Part shown: positions 27,697 through 37,100 of the stretch, in pieces
How the letters are laid out: every line of letters starts with the position of its first letter
How positions within the stretch are numbered: the first letter of the stretch is position 1
Source of the DNA: Bacteroidota bacterium
GTDB lineage: Bacteria; Bacteroidota; Bacteroidia; Bacteroidales; JAADJA01
Assembly: GCA_020444515.1 (NCBI GenBank)
Contig: JAHLKX010000004.1
Coordinates: 490,491-554,490, forward strand
Direction of reading: 5' to 3'
Length of the DNA: 64,000 bases
Translations under genes and position numbers: made by a program
The notes under the pieces: model-generated
The model's database searches: none
The model's input: only the letters and a program-made list of their open reading frames with translations
What the model was told of the DNA's origin: nothing

Positions 27697-28926
27697 TCAG
27701 TGACTACAATCAGGATAGAGCAAGTATTTTTCCCGGATCCTCTTAAAATGGGCTAACCCATCCTGCCATGAATCACGGATCTCCTTCTCCGTTTTGCCGG
27801 CTTCTATTTGTTGTTGTAATTGATTGGTGCCGGCCAGCTTTTTAAAGTAGGCTGTAAAAAAGGGTGTTTTATCTTTAAAATAGTCGTAATAACTGATCAG
27901 CAGGTCGAGGTGGAGGTGGCGCTCTTTCAGCACCACATGTTCGGCATAACCTTTTAAGGATTGTCCGTAACAGGTTTCCCCTTCATAAGGAGGATGGAGT
28001 GAAGCTCCGGGAACGGACCGCGGGGTAAAGGCAAAGCTTCCCAAAGCATAATCGGGGTGGCCGATCACCTGGAAAGGGAAATCGGTTCCCCGCCCCACCG
28101 AGATGATGGTCCCTTCAAAAAAGCAGAGGGAGGGATAGAGATAGATGGCCGTCATATTGGGCAGGTTGGGTGAAGGTGCCACCGGGAGTTGATACATCAC
28201 CGTATGATCGTAGTTTTCCACAGGGATCACTGTAAGCGCACATTGGATGCCATTCTTCAGCCAGCCTTCGCCATTCACCATTTGAGCATATTCGCCTACC
28301 GTCATGCCGTGCACCGCCGGCACAGGGTGCAGCCCCACAAAGGATGAAAAGGCCGTATCGAGCACCGGTCCATCTACAAAATCACCATTCGGGTTGGGGC
28401 GATCCAATACCATGAAAGCAACATCGTTTTCAGCGCAGGCTTCCATCACATAGCTCATAGTGGAGATGTAGGTATAAAAGCGGGTGCCCACATCCTGGAT
28501 GTCAAAGATCACCAGGTCGAGACCATTCAGATCTTCCGGCAGGGGTTTTCGTTTGGCCCCATAGAGTGACACCACTGGCAGGCCTGTTTTAGGATCGCGA
28601 CCATCGGCCACTTTTTCGCCATCGGAGGCCTGGCCGCGGAACCCATGTTCCGGACCGAATACCTTGCGGATATCAAAACCGGAAATAAACAGGGTATCCA
28701 CCAGGTGAACATTCCCCACCATTGAAGTTTGATTGGTCACAATAGCGATCTGTTTATTTTCAAGCAAGGGAAAGTAAAGCTCGGTCCGTTCGGCACCGAC
28801 TGTAATCTGTTCAAGTGATCCATTGGAATGGGTCAGATCAACAGAAGCCTGCCCGGCTAGACAACCGGGCAGGATCCAACATAGTATTTTTAAAGTCAAA
28901 CGGACGTTCATTGTTGTCTGAACCAT
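27697..28926 (-). CDS. NamZ-like exo-beta-N-acetylmuramidase (DUF1343)
   Basis: A 409-residue exported protein of the DUF1343 family, whose characterised member NamZ removes terminal N-acetylmuramic acid from peptidoglycan fragments. The signatures IAIVTNQTSMVGN, KVFGPEHGFRGQASDGE, LVIFDIQDVGTRFYTY and VLDRPNPNG are all present. The ATG at 28926 directly abuts the stop of the upstream gene; a second ATG at 28911 gives a shorter signal peptide (MNVRLTLKILCWILPGCLAG) with a weak lipobox-like LPGC. A role in murein recycling or in using wall fragments from other cells follows from the family. Cotranscribed with the upstream propeller gene. Confidence 0.92.
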   Translation of the reverse strand: MVQTTMNVRLTLKILCWILPGCLAGQASVDLTHSNGSLEQITVGAERTELYFPLLENKQIAIVTNQTSMVGNVHLVDTLFISGFDIRKVFGPEHGFRGQASDGEKVADGRDPKTGLPVVSLYGAKRKPLPEDLNGLDLVIFDIQDVGTRFYTYISTMSYVMEACAENDVAFMVLDRPNPNGDFVDGPVLDTAFSSFVGLHPVPAVHGMTVGEYAQMVNGEGWLKNGIQCALTVIPVENYDHTVMYQLPVAPSPNLPNMTAIYLYPSLCFFEGTIISVGRGTDFPFQVIGHPDYALGSFAFTPRSVPGASLHPPYEGETCYGQSLKGYAEHVVLKERHLHLDLLISYYDYFKDKTPFFTAYFKKLAGTNQLQQQIEAGKTEKEIRDSWQDGLAHFKRIREKYLLYPDCSH

Positions 28927-31900
28927 TTATTCAAAATTCCATTCCGGAACAACGCCGGGTGTCCAGGGTGCCTTGATGGCTTTGAGTTCTTCGGCAATGG
29001 CCGGGATATCTTTCTCATAAATGGATTTCACTTCTTCCAGTACCGGCGGGAATTCGACCTTCAGGATATCGAAGGCATCCCGCTGTGTCTGGGTGATATC
29101 GGAGGTTGAACGCCAGTGGGTATAGGCGACGGTGCGGAGCCTGTCGTTGAGCGGAACCGGTTGTGGCCAGTTTTCTTCACGACTGGCTTTGGGCTGCTGG
29201 CCATTGTATTCCCAAAGTACATCATCCAAACGGGCTTCCACTGCCTCGATCTGTGCGATCAGCTCGGGTGTGGAGTTCATGCTGCGCTGGGCTGCCTGCT
29301 TCATGGTGCGGACCTGTTCCAGCAGATCTTCTGTGAAGTCTTCGGTTCCCATCATCACGCGGGCCAGTTCAGCAGCTTCGTTCTGAAAGGCCACCAGTTC
29401 TTCACGATTACTGGCTGGCAACGTTGTATTTTCAAGCGGTATCACATTGAAGGGCTGCTGGGTGATCAGTTCGGTCACCTCTCCCCTGACAACCTGGGAT
29501 ACCGAAACGAAATATGGACCCGGCATGACCATCAGGCCACTGCCACCCATGGAAGTGGGATCGTATTTTCCATCCCGGTTGTTCACCGGACGGGTACTGG
29601 CATAACGCAGATCCCAAGTCGTGCGGTTGATACCGGATTTTACCCCTTCTGATAATTTTCGGATGATATTACCATCAGCATCGGTAATGGTGAAGATCAT
29701 GTGGGGTTTCACCTCATTTTCTTCGGCACGCAATTCCTCCAGTGTTGGCATGGGGATCGGCTTTTTGTCTTTGAAGAGTTTTTTCTCTTCCTTTTGCCGC
29801 ATCTGTTTCAATGTTTTGGGGGCTTCTTTGATGTAATAGGTGAAGGTCGCACCAAAATCCGGATTTTTGGCAATGTAAACATTGGAACCGCTTCCATATC
29901 CACCCCGGCTGGTTTGCGCATAAAGCAGGGCATCCTTGATGGGAAACATATGGGGCACAGAATCTTTTAATACTTGAGCTGCGGTGCGTAAAGGCGTATA
30001 ATCATCCATGATATAAAAACCGCGACCAAAAGAGGCCAGCACCAGGTCGTTCTCCCGTTCCTGAATGGCCATATCCATGATGGCCACGGTGGGGAGACCC
30101 GAAGATAATTTGGTCCAGATCTTGCCGCCATCGGCACTGAAATAGGCCGCAAACTCGGTCCCGACAAACAGGAGGTCCGGATTGACATGGTCCTGTTGAA
30201 TGGTATGGACAGAACCATTGTCGGGCAGATTGGCAGCAATGGATGTCCACGATTTTCCCTTATCGGTACTCTTCAGAATATAGGGTTTGAAGTCATCCCT
30301 TTTCAGGTTATTGAAAGAGGCGAAAACAACGTTTTCATCATGTTTCGAGGCCAGGATATCGCTGACATAGGTATACTCGGGCACACCGGGAAAGTTCTGG
30401 TATTTGGTCCAGCTGCCACCGGCATCTTCCGTCACCTGGATCACGCCATCATCGGCACCCACGTAAAGGAGACCTTCTTTAAGCGGTGACTCTTCAAGGG
30501 AAACGCCCATCCCGTAGAGGGATGTGGATACATCTTTGGCCACAGCATCGATGCTCCAGTAATGGTCCATAACCGGCCAGGTATTGCGGTCGATCTGTGC
30601 CGTAATATCATCACTGATCACCTGCCAGGTATTGCCGCGGTCATCCGACCTGAATACTTTATTGGCAGCCATGTAGAGTCGTGTTGGTGAATGGGGACTC
30701 AGGATAAACGGTGTATTCCAGTTCCATTTGTAAGTATCTTCATCTTTCCGGGGCTGGGGTTTGATGTTGATGGATTCACCGCTCTTTTTATCAAACCGGT
30801 AAATATTGCCATACTGATAAGCCGAATACACGATATCCGGGTTGGTGGGTTCGATGGCCTGGAAAAAACCATCACCACCGAGGGTGGTAACCCATTCGCA
30901 GCTGCTTACCCCATCATAATGGGTATTTTGAGAAGGACCGCCAAAGCTGCTGTTGTCCTGTGTTCCACCATAAACCCAGTAAAAGGGTTCGGTATTGTCA
31001 ACAGCTACCCGATAAAACTGTGTAACCGGAAGGTTGGTTTTATGTAGCCAGTTGGCGCCGGCATCGAAGGTTTCATAAACACCGCCGTCGCCGCCGATCA
31101 TAAAATGCTTCGTATCACTGGGATCGATCCAGATGGCATGATCATCCACATGGCGATCATTGTTGCCAACACTTTTCCATGTCTTTCCACCATCCAGCGT
31201 TACCCTGGATACAGTTTCCATGGAATAGACCTTATCTACATCCACCGGATCACAATAAATTTCATTGTAGTACTGGCCACTGGAGCTGTGATCACTCATT
31301 TTGCTCCATGACTCACCCATATCGGTCGAACGATAAAAACCTCCTTTATCCTCAGCCGCTTCAATGATGATGTACCATACATTGGGATCGACCGGAGAAA
31401 TGGCAATGCCCATGCCACCCTTATGGACACCGGGCAGACCCTTTTCGATCTTGCGAAAGGTTTTACCGGCATCGGTAGATTTATAAACAGCACTCTCAGG
31501 ACCTCCTCCTATCTTGGTAAATACATGCCGTCTTCGTTGTTCGGAAGTAACAAACAGAATATCGGGATTACAGGGGTGCAACAATACATTGTTGACGCCG
31601 GTATTTTCACTGATGTCGAGCACCTTTTCCCAGTTCTCGCCACCATCGGTGGTTTTGTAAAGACCGCGGTCACCACCGGGTCCCCAAACCGAACCTTCAG
31701 CGGCTACGTAAACCACGTTGGAGTTGCGTGGATCAATGGCGATCATTCCAATCTGGCGGGATTCCTTGAGTCCCATATTCTTAAAGGACTTTCCCCCGTC
31801 GATGCTTTTGTAAACACCATCGCCATAACCCAGCGCACGCTGGTGATTGTTCTCACCGGTTCCTACCCAGATCACATTGGAATTATTGGGGTCCATGGCC

Positions 31901-32241
31901 AGGCAGCCCATGGAATAAGCTCCATGATTATCAAAGATCGGCTTAAAGGTGGTCCCATTGTTTTCGGTTTTCCAAACATGGCCGCTGGCAGCTGCCACAT
32001 AATACTCCGAATGATTTTTCGGATTAACGGCAAAATCAGCAATGCGTCCTGATGTAAAAGCCGGTCCGATGCTTCTGAACTTCAACCCGCTTACCGCTCC
32101 TGATTTAATGGTGTCATTTTCCTCCGCTTTTTCACTTTTCTTTTTTTGAGCCATCATGCTGGTGGAGCCAAAAAGAAAAAGGACGGCCAGTCCCATTGAA
32201 AATAATTGTTTTCCTGTTTTTTGTAAAGATCTATAATTCAT
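28927..32241 (-). CDS. Large sortilin-like (VPS10/BNR) propeller protein
   Basis: A 1104-residue exported protein. A signal peptide (about 1-31) is followed by two propeller domains rich in Asp-box motifs of the SxDxGxxW type; I count about ten, such as KSIDGGKSF, KTTDGGENW, RSTDMGESW, RSDDRGNTW and KSTDKGKSW. Such proteins are often annotated as glycosyl hydrolase or VPS10-like, but no catalytic residues can be pointed to. After about residue 770 comes a non-propeller region with a FlgD-like segment (ITDADGNIIRKLSEGV) and a helical region (about 940-1020). No sorting domain. Overlaps functionally with nothing obvious; it is the first gene of a two-gene unit with the NamZ-like muramidase. Confidence 0.88.
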   Translation of the reverse strand: MNYRSLQKTGKQLFSMGLAVLFLFGSTSMMAQKKKSEKAEENDTIKSGAVSGLKFRSIGPAFTSGRIADFAVNPKNHSEYYVAAASGHVWKTENNGTTFKPIFDNHGAYSMGCLAMDPNNSNVIWVGTGENNHQRALGYGDGVYKSIDGGKSFKNMGLKESRQIGMIAIDPRNSNVVYVAAEGSVWGPGGDRGLYKTTDGGENWEKVLDISENTGVNNVLLHPCNPDILFVTSEQRRRHVFTKIGGGPESAVYKSTDAGKTFRKIEKGLPGVHKGGMGIAISPVDPNVWYIIIEAAEDKGGFYRSTDMGESWSKMSDHSSSGQYYNEIYCDPVDVDKVYSMETVSRVTLDGGKTWKSVGNNDRHVDDHAIWIDPSDTKHFMIGGDGGVYETFDAGANWLHKTNLPVTQFYRVAVDNTEPFYWVYGGTQDNSSFGGPSQNTHYDGVSSCEWVTTLGGDGFFQAIEPTNPDIVYSAYQYGNIYRFDKKSGESINIKPQPRKDEDTYKWNWNTPFILSPHSPTRLYMAANKVFRSDDRGNTWQVISDDITAQIDRNTWPVMDHYWSIDAVAKDVSTSLYGMGVSLEESPLKEGLLYVGADDGVIQVTEDAGGSWTKYQNFPGVPEYTYVSDILASKHDENVVFASFNNLKRDDFKPYILKSTDKGKSWTSIAANLPDNGSVHTIQQDHVNPDLLFVGTEFAAYFSADGGKIWTKLSSGLPTVAIMDMAIQERENDLVLASFGRGFYIMDDYTPLRTAAQVLKDSVPHMFPIKDALLYAQTSRGGYGSGSNVYIAKNPDFGATFTYYIKEAPKTLKQMRQKEEKKLFKDKKPIPMPTLEELRAEENEVKPHMIFTITDADGNIIRKLSEGVKSGINRTTWDLRYASTRPVNNRDGKYDPTSMGGSGLMVMPGPYFVSVSQVVRGEVTELITQQPFNVIPLENTTLPASNREELVAFQNEAAELARVMMGTEDFTEDLLEQVRTMKQAAQRSMNSTPELIAQIEAVEARLDDVLWEYNGQQPKASREENWPQPVPLNDRLRTVAYTHWRSTSDITQTQRDAFDILKVEFPPVLEEVKSIYEKDIPAIAEELKAIKAPWTPGVVPEWNFE

Positions 32242-32389
32242 GATTTAAAGTTTGTTGATTGATAAATTTTAAAATCAAGTCCTAAAGGTAGAAGAATTTA
32301 GAAAAACAGGCGTCATTTTATCGAAAATTTTGCACACAGTTACCGTTGGGTGAACATATTGGTGTTGTTCATCATTCTTAAATAGCTCC

Positions 32390-32419
32390 TTGACAACTTG
32401 AAATTGATCCTTATTTTTC
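32390..32419 (+). promoter_or_regulatory. Promoter of the dodecin gene
   Basis: TTG (32390-32392) and TATTTTTC (32412-32419, one mismatch from TAnnTTTG) are 19 bases apart. The start codon is 61 bases downstream. Confidence 0.5.
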
Positions 32420-32480
32420 GTATATTGGGACTTTGATCAAAATCACTGAATTTTTTAATTAATCACTGGGAGATAGAATT

Positions 32481-32690
32481 ATGAACGACAGTATTTATAA
32501 GGTCATTGAACTGATCGGCACCAGCGAAAAAAGCTGGGAGGATGCCGCAAAAAAGGCCGTTGAAAGGGCCGCAAAAACACTGGAGAATCTTCGCATTGCA
32601 GAAGTTTCGGAAATGGATATGAAAATCGACGACGGTAAAGTTACGGCTTACCGGACCAAGGTCAAAGTGTCCTTCCGGTATAAAGATTAA
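32481..32690 (+). CDS. Dodecin family flavin-binding protein
   Basis: A 69-residue protein whose whole length matches dodecin: YKVIELIGTSEKSWEDAA, then AAKTLENLRIAEVSEMD, then VTAYRTKVKVSFRY. Dodecins form dodecameric hollow shells that store or buffer flavins in the cytosol. The conserved tryptophan that stacks on the isoalloxazine ring is W20 (KSWEDA). Single gene, convergent with the L-domain protein gene 21 bases downstream. Confidence 0.95.
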   Translation: MNDSIYKVIELIGTSEKSWEDAAKKAVERAAKTLENLRIAEVSEMDMKIDDGKVTAYRTKVKVSFRYKD

Positions 32691-32711
32691 TCACCAGCAT
32701 TAGCAATTGGA

Positions 32712-34130
32712 TTATTGCACCATTAGTTTTAGCTGAACCGGGTATTTGTTCCCGCTGATTTCCAGGAAATACATCCCGGGGGTCAGATCGCTTATGTCAA
32801 GGATGCTTCCCCGGGGAATGGCAGCCAGGAGGATGTTCCCCGCGAGATTATAAATTTTAACCGCTTCAACCGGACTTTTATCAGGTGTTATAATCGTGAT
32901 CTTATTGGTGGCCGGGTTTGGGTAAACCACAACGTGATTTTCTTGAATGGATCCATCGGTCCCTGTCAGGCAGGCATCCTGAACTTGCTCCGGATTATGA
33001 CATCCCTGTGCATTGTCCTGGATCTGTACCAATCCGTTGGGATTGACCAGATACGCACAAATACTTTGTACATCGCAATCGGACAGGCTGCCATTGGCGA
33101 AGAGTATCACATTGGTAATGGTGGCCGGGTCAATGTTATCAAGTCCCGCAAGGCTTGTTAAATCATTGTTTTCCCGTATGTACACCTGGCCATCGATGGC
33201 AATTAGCTGGCTGAGTCCTTCCAAACTATTCAGGGAATGATTGGACCATACATGCAGCTCATCACCGAGGCTGTTCAACTGGGCCAGACCATCAACGTTT
33301 AACAAGAACGGATTGTCCAGAATCTGCAGTTTACCGCCAATGGTTTGCAATGCCTCCAGGCCGTTCACATTTTGTAAAGTATCATTATAATTGATCGCCA
33401 GGTTGCCCCCGATGAACTGCAAGCTGTTTAGACCCTCCAGGGTGATCAGCTCAAAATCGTAAGTGATGGCCAGAAAGTCACCGATGGTCTCCAGGTTATC
33501 CAATCCACTCAGGGACGTCAACCCAAACTGGTAATACACCCCCAGGCCCCCGCCGACGGATGTCAGCCCCTCCAATCCTGTTAGGGTTTGAATCAGGGGG
33601 TTGTGGTTCAAACCGAAATTGCCGCTGATAGAACCCAGATTGCCCAGAGCCGTTATATCAGCCAAACTATCGTTGTGAAAGAGCAGGAAATCGCCCTCGA
33701 TCTGTTGCAGGTTATGAAGTCCGTTCAAATTGTGCAGCTGATCATTATCACTGATATCCAGTCCGTCAGTGATGATCGTCAGGTTTTCAAGTCCGGACAG
33801 GTTTTGCAGTGAATCATTTTTAAACAGGGTAAAGGTTGATCCCAGTCCGGACAGGTTCCCAAGGCCTGTAACCGACTGCAGTCGTGGATTTTCTTCGATG
33901 GTAAGATAACCGTTGATCGTCGTCAGCACGTTCAGGCTGTCCAGGTTGGTGATATCAATTCCATTGATTTCAACATCGCCTTCAATCTCGGTGCACCCTG
34001 GGTAATCACTTTGGAAGTTGTCGATTTGCGCCTGTGAAGTAAAGGCAATTCCTTGTGGCAAACAGCCCTGGGCGTAAATACTGAAGGGCAATACAACGAT
34101 TATTAGTATTGAAAATAAAAGTCCTTTCAC
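32712..34130 (-). CDS. L-domain repeat protein, one module, T9SS cargo
   Basis: A 472-residue secreted protein. A signal peptide (about 1-21) is followed by one module: an N-terminal Cys-capped head (GCLPQGIAFTSQAQIDNF, then YPGCTEIEGDVEI), about twelve ~23-residue repeats of the pattern LxxLxxIxGxLxIxxNxxLxxLxGL, and a Cys cap (DCDVQSICAYL ... GCHNPEQVQDAC). These repeats resemble receptor-L-domain/leucine-rich solenoids. It ends with a type A sorting domain (VVYPNPATNKITII, LTPGMYFLEI). Probably a surface adhesin or binding protein. It lies 9 bases downstream of the 1742-residue paralogue and is surely cotranscribed. Confidence 0.88.
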   Translation of the reverse strand: MKGLLFSILIIVVLPFSIYAQGCLPQGIAFTSQAQIDNFQSDYPGCTEIEGDVEINGIDITNLDSLNVLTTINGYLTIEENPRLQSVTGLGNLSGLGSTFTLFKNDSLQNLSGLENLTIITDGLDISDNDQLHNLNGLHNLQQIEGDFLLFHNDSLADITALGNLGSISGNFGLNHNPLIQTLTGLEGLTSVGGGLGVYYQFGLTSLSGLDNLETIGDFLAITYDFELITLEGLNSLQFIGGNLAINYNDTLQNVNGLEALQTIGGKLQILDNPFLLNVDGLAQLNSLGDELHVWSNHSLNSLEGLSQLIAIDGQVYIRENNDLTSLAGLDNIDPATITNVILFANGSLSDCDVQSICAYLVNPNGLVQIQDNAQGCHNPEQVQDACLTGTDGSIQENHVVVYPNPATNKITIITPDKSPVEAVKIYNLAGNILLAAIPRGSILDISDLTPGMYFLEISGNKYPVQLKLMVQ

Positions 34131-34139
34131 GCTCTAAAA

Positions 34140-37100
34140 TTACTGAATAATCAGCTTCGACCGGTAGGTTTGGTTTTCAATGGCAACCTCTAGAAGATAC
34201 ATCCCTGGATTCAACGAACGAACATCAATGATTATATCATCCTGTTTTGCGGTCAAAACCAGTTCCCCGGCTAAGTCATAAATATAGACAGCATCTATTT
34301 GCTGGTGGTTGTTTGAAGCGATGGTGATGGTTTCATTAGCAGGATTGGGAAAAATAGTGATGGGACTTTCTCCTTCTATTTCTGAATAACCCGTCAGGCA
34401 GGCAGCTTCGACTTCTTCCTGGGTATTACAACCCGTAGCATTATTTTGGATGTCGACCGTGCCTCCGGGTGCAGCCAGGTATTGACAAATGCTCAATACA
34501 TCGCAATCGGTTAAGATGCTGTTTCCGGTAATGGTCAGATCGTTGATTGAGTTTGCCTCTAAACTATCCAGTCCGAAAAGGTTTGGTAATGATATATTCT
34601 CATTGATATAAAGATAATCCCCAATGGTCTTTAGGGAAGCAAGTGCGGTGATGTTAACCAAAGAATGGTTGGTTTCGATAATCAGGTCCTCACCAATGTT
34701 TGAGAGATTGATCAAACCGTCCAGGCTAAGCAGATCTTCGTTGTGGTCGATAATTAAAAGTGAACCAACACTCTCAAGGTTTTCGAGGCCGATTAAATTT
34801 AAGAGACTTGGGTTTTCGCCAATTCCAAGTGAACCGGGAATTACAGTGAGGCTTTCCAATCCTGCTAAATTTACCAGGTCGTCATTTTCAATGACCATCA
34901 GATTATCTCCTATGGTTGCAAGTGATTCCATACCGGTAAAATCCACCAAATGAATGTTATTGGCAATGGTGATCATGCCCTGTACCTCTTTCAGGGAATC
35001 AAGCCCCTGGAAATTGTGAAACTCAAAATTGTGATCAACCAGCAATTCACCCTCTATCTTTTCAAGGCCCAGCAAACCATCCAGGTTAGTGATATCAAAG
35101 TAGCCTGATATTTCGACGTTTCCGCTAATGATATTACATCCGGGAAAATTTGCATGAAAATCATCAATTTGTTGCTGGGTGGTGAAGGTGATGCCGTTTG
35201 GCAGGCATGACATGCAGGCTCCTTCAACTTCTTCCGGGCTGTTGCAACCGGAGGCGTTGTTTTCTATCCAAAGTAATCCATTTGGAGAAACCAGGTAATT
35301 GCAAATACTTTCGGCATCACAATCAGTAAGCAAAGGATTTGACGTTATTTGCAGTCCCACAATTGTACCGGCTTCAATATTTTCAATACCCTGAAGAGAT
35401 GTGAGGTTATTGTTATACAAAATTTCTAGTAGTCCAGCGATTGAACTCAAACTTTCTAATCCCTGCAGATTAGAAAGTTCGCTAAAAGAGATTCTAAAAT
35501 TTTGCCCGACCGAAGATAAACTTGATAAACCGGCCAGATTATTTAAAGGATTTCCCTCAATATAAACACCTCCACTCACTAATGTCAGATTATTTAATCC
35601 ATCCAGACTCTGCAGGTTGATATTTGGATGCTCCCAGTTTCCTATTTCAAGCGCCCCACCAATAGTAGCAAGATTGTCTAGTCCTGACAAAGAAGTTAAA
35701 AGGGAATTAGATTCAATTGATAAACCACCTGCTATGTTGGTAATTTGAATCAGGCTATCCATATTTGTAATATTTGTTGGATTCCAATTACCAATTTGTA
35801 CATTTCCTTCAATTTGTGTGCAACCCTGATAATTTATAGGAAAGCTATCAATTTGCTGTTGGGTTGAAAACCATATTCCTTCTGGCAAACAGCTAAAATT
35901 ACAAGCTTCTTGAACTTCAGCAATTGAATTGCATCCTGTGGCATTATTTGCAATGGTAACCGATCCGTTTCCGCTGGCGATAAAATCACAAATACTCTGT
36001 ACTTCACAGGTGAAAAGCAACGGATTATTTGTGATGGTGATCTCACTGACCGACAAGGGTAGCAGGTTGTCCAGTCCGGAGAGGGTTGTTAAGCTGGTAT
36101 GGTCGGAAATGCCAAGGTATCCGTTGAGGGTATCCAGGTATTCTAATCCTGAAAAGTCCTGAAGGGATGCATTGGTCCAGACCGACAAAAATCCGTCAAT
36201 TTTTGAAAGCGAACCCAATCCTGAAAAATTAAGGAGAGAATAATTATCATGAATGGTCAATCCTTCACCTATATAAGTAAGCGAATCGAGGCCTGCCAGA
36301 CTCTCCAGGCTATCGCATCCCGCAATCTGTAAAAGCCCTGGCACAGTCGTTATACCGGTTAGTGACTCAATGTTTTCCAGTGAAGGATTACCATACAGGG
36401 TAAGTTGTTCACCAATGGTCTGCACCGATTCCAGTCCGGTCAAATCCGGTAATATTGTGTTGTAAAAAAATAACAGGCCCGTTTCAATGGTTGTTAAGTT
36501 ATATAGACCTGCAATGCTTTTCAGAGCCCAATTCGACCTTATCCGCAGGTAACCGGCGACAGTGTCAAGGCTGTTGAAACCTGTGATGCTGTCGAGTTCG
36601 CCATTGACATGGATGTACAAATCCCCGCCCACATAGTTAAGGCTATTAACTCCATCAAGAACATCTAGGTTTTCATTGTGTGAAATATCAAAATCACCAC
36701 CTATACGAAGAAGGTTATCAGGCCCCAAAAAGCTATCTAGCGCATTATTTCCCTGTACATAAAAATTGCCATTCACTTTTTTAAGATGTTCCAAACCGGT
36801 TAAATCTATTAAAGCATCATTGCCATTGTTGTTCATATCGCCTATCTGAATGTTTCCAAGAATGACGGATAAACTGTCGAGGCCAAGCAAATTTTGTAAA
36901 ACGGGATTTTCTTTAATAAACAGTTCACCCACAATTGTGTCCAGTTTTGTCAATCCGTAAAGATTTAGGATAATTTCATTTCCCCGAATTTTCAGGTCGC
37001 CACCAATGTATGATAGATTCTCGAGTCCGGTTAAGTTAGTCAATACCGGGTCATTTTCAACACTTAGTGTTCCGGCTATTGATTGCAGGTTATTCAGTCC

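Noticed and set aside
31423..32052. 209-codon plus-strand frame
   Set aside because: Antisense to the sortilin-like propeller gene, whose Asp-box repeats are convincing; a shadow of its codon usage.
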